Counted from the stretch's first letter, positions 1-11,982 are shown. The stretch: DNA of 64,000 nucleotides from Epiperipatus broadwayi (GCA_028023455.1 JAQFVV010000049.1:3098536-3162535); one strand, 5' to 3'. Program-made: numbers and translations. The notes: generated by a model from the sequence alone, not told the origin.

Positions 1-1017
1 GAGATCAGACAATTGTTCCACAATACCTGGTGCAGGCAACATGGGCTCTGTTCAATACTGGGTCAGAGAGGGGCACAATGATTGGGTCACTGCTTGTTAA
101 TAACGTGAGCAAAACATTACCAAACTGAATTAAATAATTCTAGATTGATAAAAGTGACTGACACCATCTCTTTGGAATTTTCATGAGTAACAGAGCTTTT
201 TAAAAATTAAAAGTAACTACTTGCCTGTTAAATCGCTTTTTTTTCTCGTTAAGTAATTAAAAAATATGACATTTAAGTTATGGTTATACAGATTAATATA
301 CAATATGTATGTATGTGATATCTTTGTTTTGATTATATTCAAAATAATATAAAATGTGTACCCATTTGTTTTTCTCAGTAATAATAAAGTATATATTTTA
401 ATAATAAAAAAACAAGCAAACAATTGTATAGTTTATGAATTAAGGCCAATATTATATAAACTAGAGTTTTAATGTTTTCACAATTATTTTTTTTATTAAG
501 ACAACTTAAAAATGTTTTAGACATTAAATAACACTATATTTAAAATTAAATTTTAAAATCATATTTTACGAGAAAAATTAGAATATTTGTTTAAAGTTTG
601 AGTACTAAAAGTGACAGAGATTACATCACAATCCATGGATCTTAGGCTAATTTATAATAACATAAAACTACACAGAATATTTTAGAAAAATCATTTAGTT
701 TATTAATTTACTGTATAGTTAGTTCTTTATAAAGTTATTCACCAATCCTGAATGCAAAATATTAATCAAAGCTCAATAGTTCTATTAAAATAATTGAATG
801 GTTTCATTGCTCAGGAGGGCATAAGAAATTCAAGCACTGGAAATCCAGAACTGGGATCTTTTCTAATAACTTATTCTTCGTAGTATGAGAATATCTTTTC
901 ACTAAACAATAACAAACAAAAATTTTATCCAATCAGTCAGACAAAACCTTTTTTCTTTTTCATTCTTTCCTACTTTTTTAGTTTTTTTTTATAAGCCTGA
1001 TATTATTCAGGAATTTA
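1..1017. other. Non-coding AT-rich DNA
   Basis: I see no gene, RNA or repeat boundary here. The short reading frame at 217-423 (minus) is low-complexity Ile/Asn/Tyr sequence of the kind AT-rich DNA gives by chance. Confidence 0.6.
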
Positions 1018-1032
1018 GGTTAGTATAATGTT

Positions 1033-1129
1033 TCTTTTTTCCATATGTGAAAGCGTCGGCCGGAAATGAACCAGGGATAACTGCTTGGAAAGCAGCTACT
1101 GCTAACCTCTAGACCACCAATGCTTGACA
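1033..1129 (-). mobile_element. tRNA-Gly-derived mini-SINE, copy S1, with 15-bp target duplication
   Basis: Read on the minus strand, 1124-1053 is a recognisable tRNA-Gly(UCC) body: a GCATTGGTGG start, an A-box-like GTCTAGAGGTTAGC, a seven-base anticodon loop TTTCCAA inside a GCTGC stem, and a B box GGTTCATTTCC. A short tail follows (TTTCACATATGG plus an A run). The insertion is flanked by a perfect 15-bp direct repeat, GGTTAGTATAATGTT, at 1018-1032 and 1130-1144. The whole insert is therefore only about 97 bp. The tRNA is mutated in the acceptor stem, so this is a retroposed copy and not a working tRNA gene. Three more copies lie at 19.5, 29.4 and 40.1 kb. Confidence 0.88.
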
Positions 1130-1144
1130 GGTTAGTATAATGTT

Positions 1145-1195
1145 AGAATGATAAATGTGAGAGCTAATAGCTTCTGTATTAAAACTCAACCTATC
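1145..1195. repeat. Relic of a dispersed repeat (family E)
   Basis: A short motif consisting of a GATAAATGTGAGAGCTAATAG-like segment and then an AAACTCAACCTATCA-like segment recurs in diverged form near 41560-41620 and 42968-43035. I cannot assign it to a known class. The similarity is short, so the family call is tentative. Confidence 0.3.
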
Positions 1196-1304
1196 ATATC
1201 TGATATTACATATTATGTAGCTTTTAGAGCAAATAATATTTGTCATTATATTTTAATTTTATTTCTAATTGATTAACATAAAGTTTACAAAATGTACATT
1301 TAAT

Positions 1305-1470
1305 TAGAGGGGATTTGAATACAGACTTTCAAGCTATCTTCAATCATCTATTCCATCTTGTACAATAAATACATATGACCACATACATGTGAAAAAGATA
1401 AATGCTCTCCAATATTTGGATTTTGTGCTGAATCAGCACTCATCAGTTGATCTGGATCATTATCCCCCCC
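1305..1470 (-). repeat. Family A hammerhead repeat, diverged copy
   Basis: Read on the minus strand, this holds a hammerhead-like segment at 1450-1409. It has CTGATGA at 1446-1440, a perfect five-pair stem II (GTGCT/AGCAC, loop GATTC) at 1439-1425, and a TTGG stem I strand at 1412-1409 opposite TCAA at 1450-1447. The GAAA box reads AAAA (1424-1421), so the invariant G12 is lost and cleavage is not expected. Downstream sequence (1400-1310) matches the region after the hammerhead at 52550-52630, including the stretches around TACAAGATGG and GAAAGTCTGT. This marks it as the same family. Confidence 0.65.
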
Positions 1471-1560
1471 ACATATATATATAATCAGTGCTCGTATGTT
1501 AAAATAGCAAATCTTCAAACTTTAATGGACAGGCTTCGATCACCTCTACTCTCAAATTGG

Positions 1561-2220
1561 AAAATTTTTATTCAAATAATTATAATTTTGATAACACGAA
1601 ATAATATTTTCAGAATAATGGTATAATAAATGTCCTATCAATAACAGTAGTAATTTTATTTTAGTAAATAAAATGTTTAAAATAATAAAACTCTTTAATA
1701 CAATAACAGAAAGTCATTTGAAACTTCAAATGTAAATAACAGACATAGGAATCCCTGAAGTTAATGAATGTAGATAAGTATTCAAAAACTACAGTCAATT
1801 TTAAAATTTATGTGAAGTAATTGTGACAGCCATGTATATAATTTATCAGTGGTTTGTTAACTTTATACAAATATTATTAAGACAATTGAATAATGTAAAG
1901 TTTAGAAAGAAATCTCTGACATAGCAAATTATTAATAAATAAATAAACTAGGTGTTCAAATTTCTCACAGAAATAATAAATTACTGAAGTTTATTAAATA
2001 TTTACCAAGTGCGTATTTATTCTACAATTTTTCTCAATTATCACCAGAAACTAGTGTTTTTCTGTCAGTATTCCATATATCAATTTTTCTATTAATATAA
2101 TAAGATTGAAGGCATGAGATTGAAATCTTAGCTAGATAAAAGTTAGAAATTTCTCAGATTTAAAACAGGCTAAGATTTTCATTTCAATTATTTAGTCCAT
2201 AACATATATCTATTCATATA
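1561..2220. other. Non-coding AT-rich DNA
   Basis: I recognise nothing in this stretch. Confidence 0.5.
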
Positions 2221-2227
2221 ATTATTT

Positions 2228-2462
2228 AAACAGGCAAACTCTCTATATGTATTGCCATTCAGTGCAAGCCAGAGTAATCAATGAATGCCAGAAGGCTTGT
2301 GCATAAAATCCCCATCTAGTGCCTACTCATCCAATATCCCCAGACTAGTTTTTGGGAATACTCTGGCTTGCACTGAGTGACAATACGTATAGAGAGTTTT
2401 GCCTGTTTTAATAACAGTTAAGTTCAAGCATAAGAAATAGTGATCATGTGATGTTTATTGGC
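2228..2462 (-). repeat. Family C repeat, inverted and rearranged copy
   Basis: Inverted arms at 2228-2276 and 2360-2409 both carry the family C terminal sequence (GGCAAAACTCTC..., then GCAAGCCAGAGTA). Between them, on the minus strand, lies the 3' half of the family C hammerhead (AACTAGTC then TGGGGATATTGG, near 2350-2331) joined to the unit's downstream region. The 5' half of the ribozyme, with its CTGATGA core, is absent. The right flank (2410-2462) matches the opposite end of the family C unit (CATCACATGATCAC on the minus strand). It is a foldback fusion of two units and is not self-cleaving. Confidence 0.7.
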
Positions 2463-4020
2463 ATATAATTATTTGTTATAAATTTAATATCTAGGTTATT
2501 ATCTAAGAACAAAAAAATGGAAAGCCATTAAAACAGCTGAAAATTCCAGCAAATGTTTAAATCCTTGCATTATAGACTTTTCTGCTTTAGTATGCTCATT
2601 TTAAATAGTTGTCTTTAAACTGAGTTGCTCTATTTATTAATCCATTAATAAATATTATTTTTGATGACAATGTAAATCCTACAATATTAGAGATTATCAT
2701 TAAAAAATACTTGAGGTAATTCTAGCATTGTTATATATCTGACACCAATTCTTTCTGTTTTCCAATTTATTTATTTAATGTAGAAGATTATTATATTCTA
2801 TTAAAATGAAGAAATGCACAAGCCTTATTTCTTGTAAATGAATCCTAGAGCCACTTTTGACCTTGGAAAAAAGGATCATATGAAAGATTTTTTCAATTCC
2901 AGCTACAGTTTTGTTAATTGAAATATTCATTAAAAAACTAAGATGTCTTATCAACCAATTAAATTCAGTAGAGATATTCTTCAGGATTCAGCATTTTTAT
3001 TATATTGTGTGTAATGTAATTAAATCCATTTATTAAAGAACTGTAAATAATCACAAATGATCTTTTCCTGCTTATTTCAATGTCATAATTTATTATCTTT
3101 TTGTTGATGATCTTTTATTGGTTTTTAGAGATATCATAAACAATTTGAGGGTACTTAGCATGTTGGAAAATTTTTAGATTGTTGTGGAATCTTTTATATG
3201 GTTTTGCAAATCATTACTGGTCAAATTTCTAACAGCTTTCACCCAATGTTAATACTATGTCACAGTTGACCTCTTATTTCTTAAGAAATTTTAATAACTG
3301 AATTAAGCCATTTTCAATAAAGTTATGCATTCCACAATAAAAGTATGAATTATTATTGCCATCTTTGGTGTGCTACTAGTTTTCTAAATACAAACTCTTC
3401 AACTCATCTGCTATTAAACAATAAACTTTAATATGTCACTTGTAGAACTTTGATTTGAACATAATCAATTTCTAAAAATCATTATTTCTTTGAGGCAGAA
3501 CTTATATTTCTACATTAGAAAATCTCTAATTTTAATGCATTACTTTATGCTGATAATTTATTTTATAGGTTGTTCCCTTGAGCATGTTGACTGAGTTGAT
3601 CTTTTAAATATTACTTCTTTTTTTTATTCAAAAAGGTTTATAAGACTTTGAATTTACATGTTTACATACAGTGATAAACTAAATTTATCAATGATTCACA
3701 ATGCATAATGTAATTTTACCCCATAGAACTTCATTAACTCGGAATAAATTTTTAAACTGACATGCTCACATGATGTGATCTACAGTGATATATGCATGAT
3801 ATTAGTAAGCACACTATGTTACAACTAAATGACAAATAATAATAGAGTCATTTTCATCAGTCACCCCAATCCATTCAATGATTGACTATAGACCTTAAAC
3901 CCTCATTACAATGCACTTAAGAACTCAAGAAGTGAGTTATTTCTAGCTGAAACCTGGATTCCCAATGGCTGAAATTCTCAAAGACTTACAAGTCCAAACT
4001 GTAAGAGTCCATAAAAAACT
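2463..4020. other. Non-coding AT-rich DNA
   Basis: No gene or repeat boundary was recognised. Part of it may be decayed downstream sequence of the ORF1-like gene to its right, but I cannot support that from translation. Confidence 0.4.
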
Positions 4021-4033
4021 CTGTCCATATGTG

Positions 4034-5650
4034 TCATGTGACTGGCATCAATAAAATGCCCACAGTCCAGACCCTTCTCTGAGGTGCAGTAGACCACTTA
4101 GTCCTCTCAGGATAAATTGCATGCTGAAATGTTCCTTGCATAATTACTCTATCCTTGATTAAAATTCTTAAATAACTCTGCTCTGACTCACATTTAATAT
4201 CTTCATCTTTTATATCCAAAGTGATGACAAGTCACAACCATACTTCTAATCTGTTTTTCCCCCATCTACCTTTATATTTATCATTGATCACTAGTATTGA
4301 TCTTGGTCAAAGTAAACACTGAAATCTGTTTCTGCTAGCTTGTCAGAACCTGTGGTGTCTAGATTGTCCTGCTGTAGATTTAATTTGTCAATTTCACATT
4401 TCTTATCTTCTAAATCCTTGTCATGAAGATGTCCCTTACTTTGTGCTTCATTTTTTCAGGGACCACCAAAAGGTTCATTGCCTGATCTATGAATTACTTG
4501 TTCTTTAATATCAACATCTGAGCAGAATTCTCCTCAATACTATCAAAGACAGGTAAATACTGGGGCACAATTGGCTCTTCATCATGGATGCTGACCTTCT
4601 ACTTCTTTCCTGTTATATTTCTGTCTGGTGAATCAGCTTCTGAGGAACTGTCACTCGATTTTCCTATTATTTGAATTACTGATTTGAAAAGGGAGTTGCT
4701 GGCATTTCTTTTTTGATTGCAGACTTTTCTCTTACTTTTGTCAGTAGTCATGACTGCAGACTCCATTAACATCATGTTATAATCTGAGTCTGTGCCAGAA
4801 TTCACAGTTGCCCAGGGAGTTTTCTCCTATGACTGTGGAATCATGTGAATCATTTGTTCTGAAGGCTGTGATAACTCTGGCTTAATTGGTTGTGACTGTT
4901 TACTTTCTTCTTGATTTGATATAAAGTGTTGCTTTTTTTCTATAGACCCAGTAATGCAGTTATGTAATTTAGTCTTCCTAAGCTTACAATTTGGGTATAT
5001 CATTGAGAGACAATTCCTGACAAAATGATCCCTCAACCTGCAGAGAAGCACTGCAGCAGTACACCCCAAAAAGATATTACAGGGACTGACTCTGCACAAT
5101 GGATTATGGGAAATGTCTGTAGGTGATACTCTCTTATTGAGGGTAATTGAAAAGTGTACAAATTTGTGAGTACATGAATGTTCTCCCTTTTCTTGAGGAC
5201 ATACCTAAAGTATGATATTACTCCATAGGGTCTGAGTATTTTTTGAAGATCAAATTGATTAAAACTCAGATAACAATTTTGAATATGGCCGGTCAATATC
5301 ATCAGGCCATTCATGTCAATTGTACATAAAAATTTGTTATCAACAAATTTCATTGCCCCTTGGAATATTTGCTTTTGAGTGGAATTGTGACATTCCACAA
5401 TTGCATAACTGTTGTTTAGATGATTTAGTATTTTGTACACATGAATCCATAAATTTTTTGCTGTGATTTGGCTACAGACTTTATCAATTGGAAATGTAAA
5501 TAAGTCTTTATTTTGATTAGTGATGGCAAAAATTAGAGTTTTTTCATTCACATAATTTAAAAAAGATCGATGTAATTGTGGTGGAATAGTAGAGTTGAAA
5601 TCATTCCACTTGATCTAGCCTTGGAAGAGATATTTCCATATCAGGCACCC
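4034..5650 (-). pseudogene. Degenerate retrotransposon ORF1/gag-like gene (RNA-binding fold plus zinc knuckle)
   Basis: Four overlapping minus-strand frames (5551-5033, 5099-4827, 4805-4599, 4219-4034) read as one broken protein. The first holds a nucleic-acid-binding region ending in ILRPYGVISYFRYV, which resembles the RNP-like strand of LINE ORF1 proteins with RRM-type domains. A frameshift follows. The second frame contains CRVSPCNIF...LLCRLRDHFVRNC, which looks like the 'C-R-V-F-Y-x-G' segment and CCHC knuckle found after it. The C-terminal part is polar (SDSSSEADSP). No endonuclease or reverse transcriptase follows in the expected direction, so this is an orphaned or ORF1-only relic. The family is inferred from motif order only. 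A decayed host zinc-knuckle gene is the alternative. Confidence 0.5.
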
Positions 5651-6750
5651 CATTTTGAGCAGTGACAGGACAGTCATCCTCCAGAATATTGAAAAGATCA
5701 GGTATATTTTGTGAATCATAACAAGAAATAAAACATATTTATGTATTCTTAGATTTATACATACAAAAATCATAATTAAAATATATTATTCAATGATCAT
5801 CTCAAGCCACATGATTTTTAAGTTATGTACATGCCAACACTATTATTAAGTTAAGTAGGCAGTGGAGAGAGGGGTTTTATAAAGAGATTAATTTTATCCA
5901 AGTTAGTTATTTTTCCAAAAGTTAATCAAAGTTTGATTATTACTAATTTTTCCAATTTAAAATAAATTTTGAAATTTCAAGTTATGTAGCTTTTTTTTTC
6001 TTTCTACAAAATATATTCTTTTTAAAAGTTAAAAATGGGATATATTTTTGGGTGAGAGGGAGAAACTAGTTTTCATTAGAATGCAAAATAGTATGGTATC
6101 ACAGATCTATCTACATGTATCTCATCAATTTCATTCACTTTGTTTGTACAATGTTTTTTTTTGCCAACTTGAACGTGTTCATTAATAATTATAATTTACT
6201 AGCCCATTCAAGCCTATTTCTTTATAATGACATTTAGACCGTTCATATACTTCTTCATAAGATATCAGAATACATATTGCCTTTTGGAAAATACATAAAA
6301 GGATATTAAGATTGCATTATTTAAATTAATGGTAAGTCTGTTCTATTTATAGTTTTACCACGTAAGATCTGGATCAAATCAAAACACATTATTTGCAAAA
6401 CTAAACTAAGAATTCCTTCAAACAATTATGACATAAAAATTAGATTTCTCAGTGATTTTAAATTTCTTTTTATAAAAGTTTTTTTCTACTACTCATAGCA
6501 ACACCAATGGATGCTAGTGTTAATTTGTTTTTAGACTTATTATTAAAATAATCTAAATTTGTTTTTTTTAGACGTTCAACAATGTCATGACTACTGGTCT
6601 TCTGTTTCAGAATGGAATTTAACAGTCTTTGATATATATATAGTTTTGGACAAACAAAAAACATCAACTATATAATTAATGTCTGTCAAATATATGCATA
6701 CAATAACAGACTTAAAGAAACATAATAAAGCTATTAATGAATCTATATAC
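5651..6750. other. Non-coding AT-rich DNA
   Basis: Small minus-strand frames at 6470-6779 have no recognisable domain. Nothing else was seen. Confidence 0.45.
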
Positions 6751-6758
6751 TGATTGGA

Positions 6759-7815
6759 TAGGGTGACCAGATCAGTCAAAAATCAGAACATAATGACTCT
6801 AATCCTGGTAATATTGCATATGCAAGGACTCTATCTGAAAGTTGCAGTGTTCTTTACATGTGTGTGTGCTACAACCAATGACTTATAGGACTGATGACTT
6901 TATATCATAATAGAACAATGGCATAAGTAAGGATTTAAAAAAAAAATTCAATTATTAAAATACATAATATTTTTTATTATGTTTCAAGCTGTTGCTTACA
7001 GGTAGTAATAGACTTTTATTGCCCTTAATGTAGTCACTAAATTCAACACAGCTCATTTTCCTATTATAGTTGCATAAAGTTATACAATTTAGAGTTTCCA
7101 AATCCATTCTATTTCTTTTCTTTGTCCATTGACTACTTATTAAGGAAATTTTTTTCCCACATCTGTGTTATGAGCAGGTAATGCAAAGTAATATTGGTAT
7201 ATTGTTTCAATTTCCAATATTTGTTCAGTAAATTTTATGGATTTAAAGAATTTAGACCAATGTTCACAGCATGAATTTTCAAGCCAAACAGTTTTATTGT
7301 TTTCGAGTTTGCTTGAGACAAAATTTTTTAATACTTCAAACTGATCTATTAATAGATTATCATCGATGGGTTTTACAAATCTTATTTAAACCAATACCAG
7401 TGTAGAGTACATCATTCTAGGTTGGTATTTCTTTTTAAATCTATCCAGCTAAAATATGCAAATTTATTTTCAATTTGTGTTTTCATCATTTAAATTGTTT
7501 CATATATTATTTTTATTACTTCTGTTATGGTTATATTCTTCTTCTCAATTTTAAGAATTTATTTATTAAAAATAAACAGAAAATTATGCACCAATAAAAG
7601 ATAACACCCATTTATCGGATTTTGAAAAAATTGTAGTAAAATTATCAGTGGCTTCTCTTCAGATAAAAAATAAGATTTTAGTCCATCATACAATTCAATG
7701 ATTTTTTGAATCAATTTACACAATCTTAACCAACTAGTTTTAGAGTGTGAAACTAGAGTTGAATATTCTATATGTACAAAATTGCAAAATTCTTTTAACT
7801 TTTCTGCTCAGACTG

Positions 7816-7848
<33 letters not shown>

Positions 7849-9118
7849 TATATATATATATATGGAAAAATAGTTAAACTTTTTTACTGCAATGACTTTA
7901 ATATCATATGGTAGTCATTCAGTACCAGTTTGCACAGCATTATGTAAAATGTGAGCAGTACAATCTACATCCATTAAATGTTTGTTAATATTTTCACACA
8001 ATTTAAAAAATACATTTTTTTTTTCTATTCCATCCACAAAAATTTGCATTTAGTGTTATTGGCTCCATAAGTAATACATTTGCTAGAATTAATATTAAAT
8101 TCTTTGAATCTATTTGCTATTAAATTATAAATAGCATCTGATATTTCATTTGGTAAATTATAGTTTTTAAGTAACTTTACTTGAATTTTTTTTTTTTTTT
8201 TTAGAATAATAAGATACAATCAAGGGGAACCTTTTAGTTGCATTATGATTACTTGCATCCATGAATATACTGAAGAACTTAACATTGTTTAAATCATTTT
8301 TAAGTTGTTGTTCACAGTATAGTCTTTATACTTGTGTGTAGTTTTAGTTCTCCACATGAAATTTTTTGCACAATCTTGGGAATAATCTTACTAAATAAAT
8401 TATTAGCACAGTCCACTGAATGAAATGACAGATGGTGCTGAACAATATAATAAGCTGATGTTAACTCACTTGCTGCAATGCTATCTCCTTCTGCACTTTC
8501 TGTTTTATATATGAAACAGTCTAGGTCATTTAATGTTGATTCCCCTGAGAAATGTGTTTTGTGTTTCTCACTGTTTATACATGTTTTTTTGTCAGATGTA
8601 AACATTACACAATTTTCATTTTAATTCATAATCATTGCACCCTTCTTTTTATAAAACTCCATCCCTGTGTATATTCATCATTGTAAGTACACCTCCTCTT
8701 TGGCATGTTGTCTATTGTTTTAGGTTATTAATATTCCTATTAATTTTTTCAGTGCAGAAAATTAATATTAAGAAAGAATTAACAAAACTACACTGTCAAT
8801 CAAAGCAAGTGCAAGCCCAATTCAAATTTTAGCCTATAAAAATCCAACTGCATATGCTCCAAGGCTAGGTTGGATGTGAGAGCATGTATGGCTTGAAAAA
8901 TAGTGATCTTTGTTTTGGTGCTGAAATTTGCCTGAAATGAACAGAGAGGGCCAAGAACCTATCACTTTTGCAATGAATTATTTATGTAGACAAATAATAA
9001 TTATGTATATGGGAAAATCAGGAAGTACAATGGTCTCAAAAAGACATTTCGAGGACACTGAGACATCTAACCAAAAATAGGGATAAATCCCGAAAAATCG
9101 CAATATCTGGTCACCTTA
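6759..9118. mobile_element. hAT-superfamily DNA transposon with perfect 8-bp target duplication
   Basis: Terminal inverted repeats are TAGGGTGACCAGAT at 6759-6772 and its near-exact complement ATCTGGTCACCTTA at 9105-9118, with one mismatch. They are flanked by the identical 8-mer TGATTGGA at 6751-6758 and 9119-9126. An 8-bp duplication and GGGTGACC-type ends are diagnostic of hAT elements. The 2360-bp body holds a broken transposase on the minus strand, so the element is no longer autonomous. An (AT)n tract at 7815-7863 lies inside the body. Confidence 0.92.
7015..8610 (-). pseudogene. hAT transposase remnant (ZBED/ribonuclease-H-like, hATC C-terminus)
   Basis: Separate frames align in order with hAT transposases. 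At 8605-8312 the segment EGDSIAASELTSAYYIVQHH...SFHSVDC is the conserved 'A-F-H-T-V-x-H-H-x-S-F-x-S-x-D-C' region. At about 8300-8225, out of frame, there is FFSIFMDASNHNATKRFPLI, with the Asp of the first catalytic block. At 8219-8025, YGANNTKCKF matches the 'G-A-D-N-A-S-V-N' block. Around 7140-7000 a frame reading NRMDLETLNCITLCNYN and then CVEFSDYI resembles the C-terminal dimerisation region. Several frameshifts and stops make it inactive. Terminal repeats surround it on both sides, which supports the call. Confidence 0.8.
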
Positions 9119-9126
9119 TGATTGGA

Positions 9127-10015
9127 CTATCTATAGATTTCTATATAACGATCATTAATTGTTATATATATATGAATAAATTATCTATATTATAGTTTAA
9201 TCATGATGAGAACATTTACCACAAAATTGTTGAATAGATTTTGGTGTTACACTGAGCTTTTAAAAACGTTTATCTATTGCTTTTTAAATTTAAAAAGAAT
9301 GAAAGCCTGTCATCACAAAGTACTGGCTTAAAAATTAATAAAAAAACTTACTAATTAGTTATTTTTAATTAACCTATTCGAATGTAATTTATCATATTTT
9401 ATACCGAGATCTACTTTGATTCTGATTTGAATTAAGTTCTAAAATTGGAATTATTGTAAGAAGCAAATTTATATATTCTTTATTATCATTTTTATTTTAT
9501 TTAAGTTTGTAAATATTTAATACAATTTTTTAATGTTTTGCAAAAAGAAACATTTTACAATAAAAATATGAAAGATTGTTATTTCTTAATATCTTAAGTA
9601 ATGTCTTGAAGATATTTGAGTTTATGTTTCAGTAAATATTGTAATGACATCATTAATTATTCGTAATATCATTTTGTTTAAAATATTGTACTTCTCTATA
9701 ACATGTTTATTCTTTGAATATTGCTCCATATAAAAGATTAATATTTAAAATATTTATTCATACGTGTTACTTTTTCCAAAAGATATTTGTAGAAAAATAA
9801 CTCTTAATTTAATGAAAGTTATATATATATATATTTGCTTTTCAAGGTAAGAATATTGTTTAAATAAAATGCTACAGGCTCCAATAACCACTGCTCTATT
9901 ACTCAGTATATTATTGCTTATAGTCATTTTAACTTATCTGTGAGAATCTTTCCTGTTAAATTTATAATCAAATTGCATTTTACATTGCTTGAGAAGAAAA
10001 TAAAACACATTTAAA
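9127..10015. other. Non-coding AT-rich DNA
   Basis: No feature recognised. If the membrane-protein exon next to it is real, this would be its 3' untranslated and downstream region. I see no clear AATAAA on the minus strand close to the stop. Confidence 0.4.
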
Positions 10016-10020
10016 CATAT

Positions 10021-10211
10021 TTAATCATTACTAAAAGTCAATCTTTCAATGACGAAAAATGCATATACTGCTGTTAAAATACAATATATATTCATTGTTA
10101 ATAAATAAACGAATAACCGAATGGCAATACTGGGAGTAACAAGGGTAGGCTGTGATTCATAGATCCTAAGCCAGAATTTGAACGTTATTACTACAACAAA
10201 CCACGCAAGGC
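10021..10211 (-). CDS. Candidate 3'-terminal exon of a host membrane protein
   Basis: The minus strand carries an open frame ending at a TAA at 10021. It encodes two hydrophobic helices: LAWFVVVITFKFWLR near the start, and RLFVYLLTMNIYCILTAVYAF near the end, separated by a polar loop (YESQPTLVTPSI). It ends in VIERLTFSND. Immediately upstream is a convincing splice acceptor: a long pyrimidine-rich tract ending TTGTAG, with exon base 1 at 10211, phase 2. A further in-frame Met lies upstream at 10242, but the acceptor makes a spliced exon more likely. Base composition is less AT-biased than its surroundings. I do not recognise the protein family. Chance or a decayed exon remains possible. Confidence 0.42.
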
Positions 10212-10261
10212 CTACAAAAGTACAATAAAAAGTAACGAACACAAAACAATGGACTGCGCAT

Positions 10262-11240
10262 GATTTATAAATTGTAAATTACTTCATGGATAACAAAGAA
10301 AAAGTAAAGGTGATTTTAATTGTACAGAACTTTAACTTTCTTTTGAAGCATAAATTTAAATTATCTTGCTTGGATTATATTATATGATTTAATTCACTTA
10401 AATATCTATAATTTTTGAAAATGAAGTTAAAAAAAAAAAAAGAGAATAGAACAACCCATAATCACAATAAATGTACAAATAAAGGGTCTGAAAAATCAAA
10501 CAAATGATCATTTTTATATCTCGAAGACAAACATAAAATGAATAAATTAATTTACAGCAGGTTTATATACGCAGTGGTTGTAGGCTTGTTAGTGCCATTA
10601 TCAGCAAGTTTAGCATTAGTAGTTTTCTTAGATTTAATTTATTAAGTTTAAGCAGATGTGAAAATCAGTAGCAAATGTTTTCTGGATGCTTCATCACTGG
10701 ATATAACTGAAGTATTTCATTTTATTTGATATATTGTTTTGTGATTTAACTCTAAGTGTTTTATGGTGTGATAATATTTATTCTGGAGATGTACTCTTAT
10801 ATAGATATATCATGTGCAAATCTTCTTGTAAAAATGGATTCTGTATCTGGTTTTGGTGATTGGTTTGTTTAGTTTACTGACTATTGTTTTTAATCTGATA
10901 ACATTGTTTATTGATTGATTTTTAAATTTATGGCTGGAGATCAGTCATTGTCAATAAACTACAATAATTATAAAAAAATAGCACTTATATGTCCTTCATT
11001 AGTCAATGTTTACTTCACTTACTAATAATTATAGTTACAATTTATTGGAGAGATTGAGTGAGATAAAGATTTTATAGATAATCTTACAAAAAAAAGATGT
11101 AGTTTTTAGGATCTGGAAAATAAATAAAAATAAGAGGAGCTTATAGATGTAATATCAAACAACATACAAAGTGTTCTTAACAAATAGATGATGTTAGAGA
11201 TCATTATCATTATATGAAATATCTCTATTTATTAATATGG
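10262..11240. other. Non-coding AT-rich DNA, possibly intronic
   Basis: No domain-bearing frame found. If the exon at 10021-10211 is real, this lies upstream of it and would be intron. Confidence 0.35.
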
Positions 11241-11250
11241 TAAAATAAAT

Positions 11251-11400
11251 GCAACAGTTGAATGTAATTGGAAGATTTAAAAAATAAAATTTCATTTTTC
11301 TAAAGATATTCAATACTTAATATTAGATGATGAAAATAGTCCAATATATAAATACAACTAAAAAACCATCATCAAAAATCTTCAGAAAAAATAGTTATTA
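11251..11400 (-). repeat. Dispersed repeat family F, copy 1
   Basis: The minus strand matches 40480-40620 over most of its length, including TTGGACTATTT then CATCATCTAATAT then TATTGAAT...CTTTAGAAAAAT. It matches 62400-62510 more weakly. At 62.4 kb the repeat is adjacent to the Penelope-type terminal region, so it may be part of a PLE. Confidence 0.55.
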
Positions 11401-11890
11401 TAGTGTAATACATTCTTACATTTTCCAACATAAAAGATACCACTTTGATATATTCAAACTATTCATCTCTGCTGTATTAAATTCTATATGGACACATTTA
11501 TTGCTGTTGAAACATTAATTAATATTACTAAAATTTCTAATTAATTACTTGTATTTATTTACATTCTTATCTGAGCATCTATGGATTATTTGAACATTAC
11601 TCTAAGTGTGATCAAATAGCTGAGAATTGACTTTTAAGCTAAAAGTAGAATTATTGAATTGCTTTTCAATTCATTGTGCAAAAGTGCAATTCACATCAGA
11701 AAGTTGGGATTATAAATTAATTTAAATGCACATTGATTACGTAAGTAATATTTACTAAGGGTGTAATAATAAATGTGGACTTAATCAGTGAAGTATTGAA
11801 TAGCTTCACGCTCTCAGATCTAACCGCATCAGCTTCACCTATTTATATAGAAAGTAGGTTGAAGTAAAGAAGGTTCCCCTCTTTTCTTCC

Positions 11891-11982
11891 AAAATGTAAG
11901 CTCGTGATTAAAACCTGTAGAGGTCCCTACTATCACATTTTTACATGCACATTCTTGTTGTTACAGCCTTAGTAAATATTAG
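11891..11982 (+). repeat. Dispersed repeat family D, copy 1
   Basis: It shares an ordered set of short blocks with 22641-22745 and 44041-44132: GTAAGC, then CCTGTAGAGGTCCCTA, then a T-run and a GATGCTCATT-like segment, then TACAGCCTTAGTAAATATTA. All three are in the same orientation. No coding potential and no clear tRNA fold; class unknown. Confidence 0.55.

Noticed and set aside
6888-6912. CTGATGACTTTATATCAT as a hammerhead core
   Set aside because: No GAAA box and no stem I or III partner follow.
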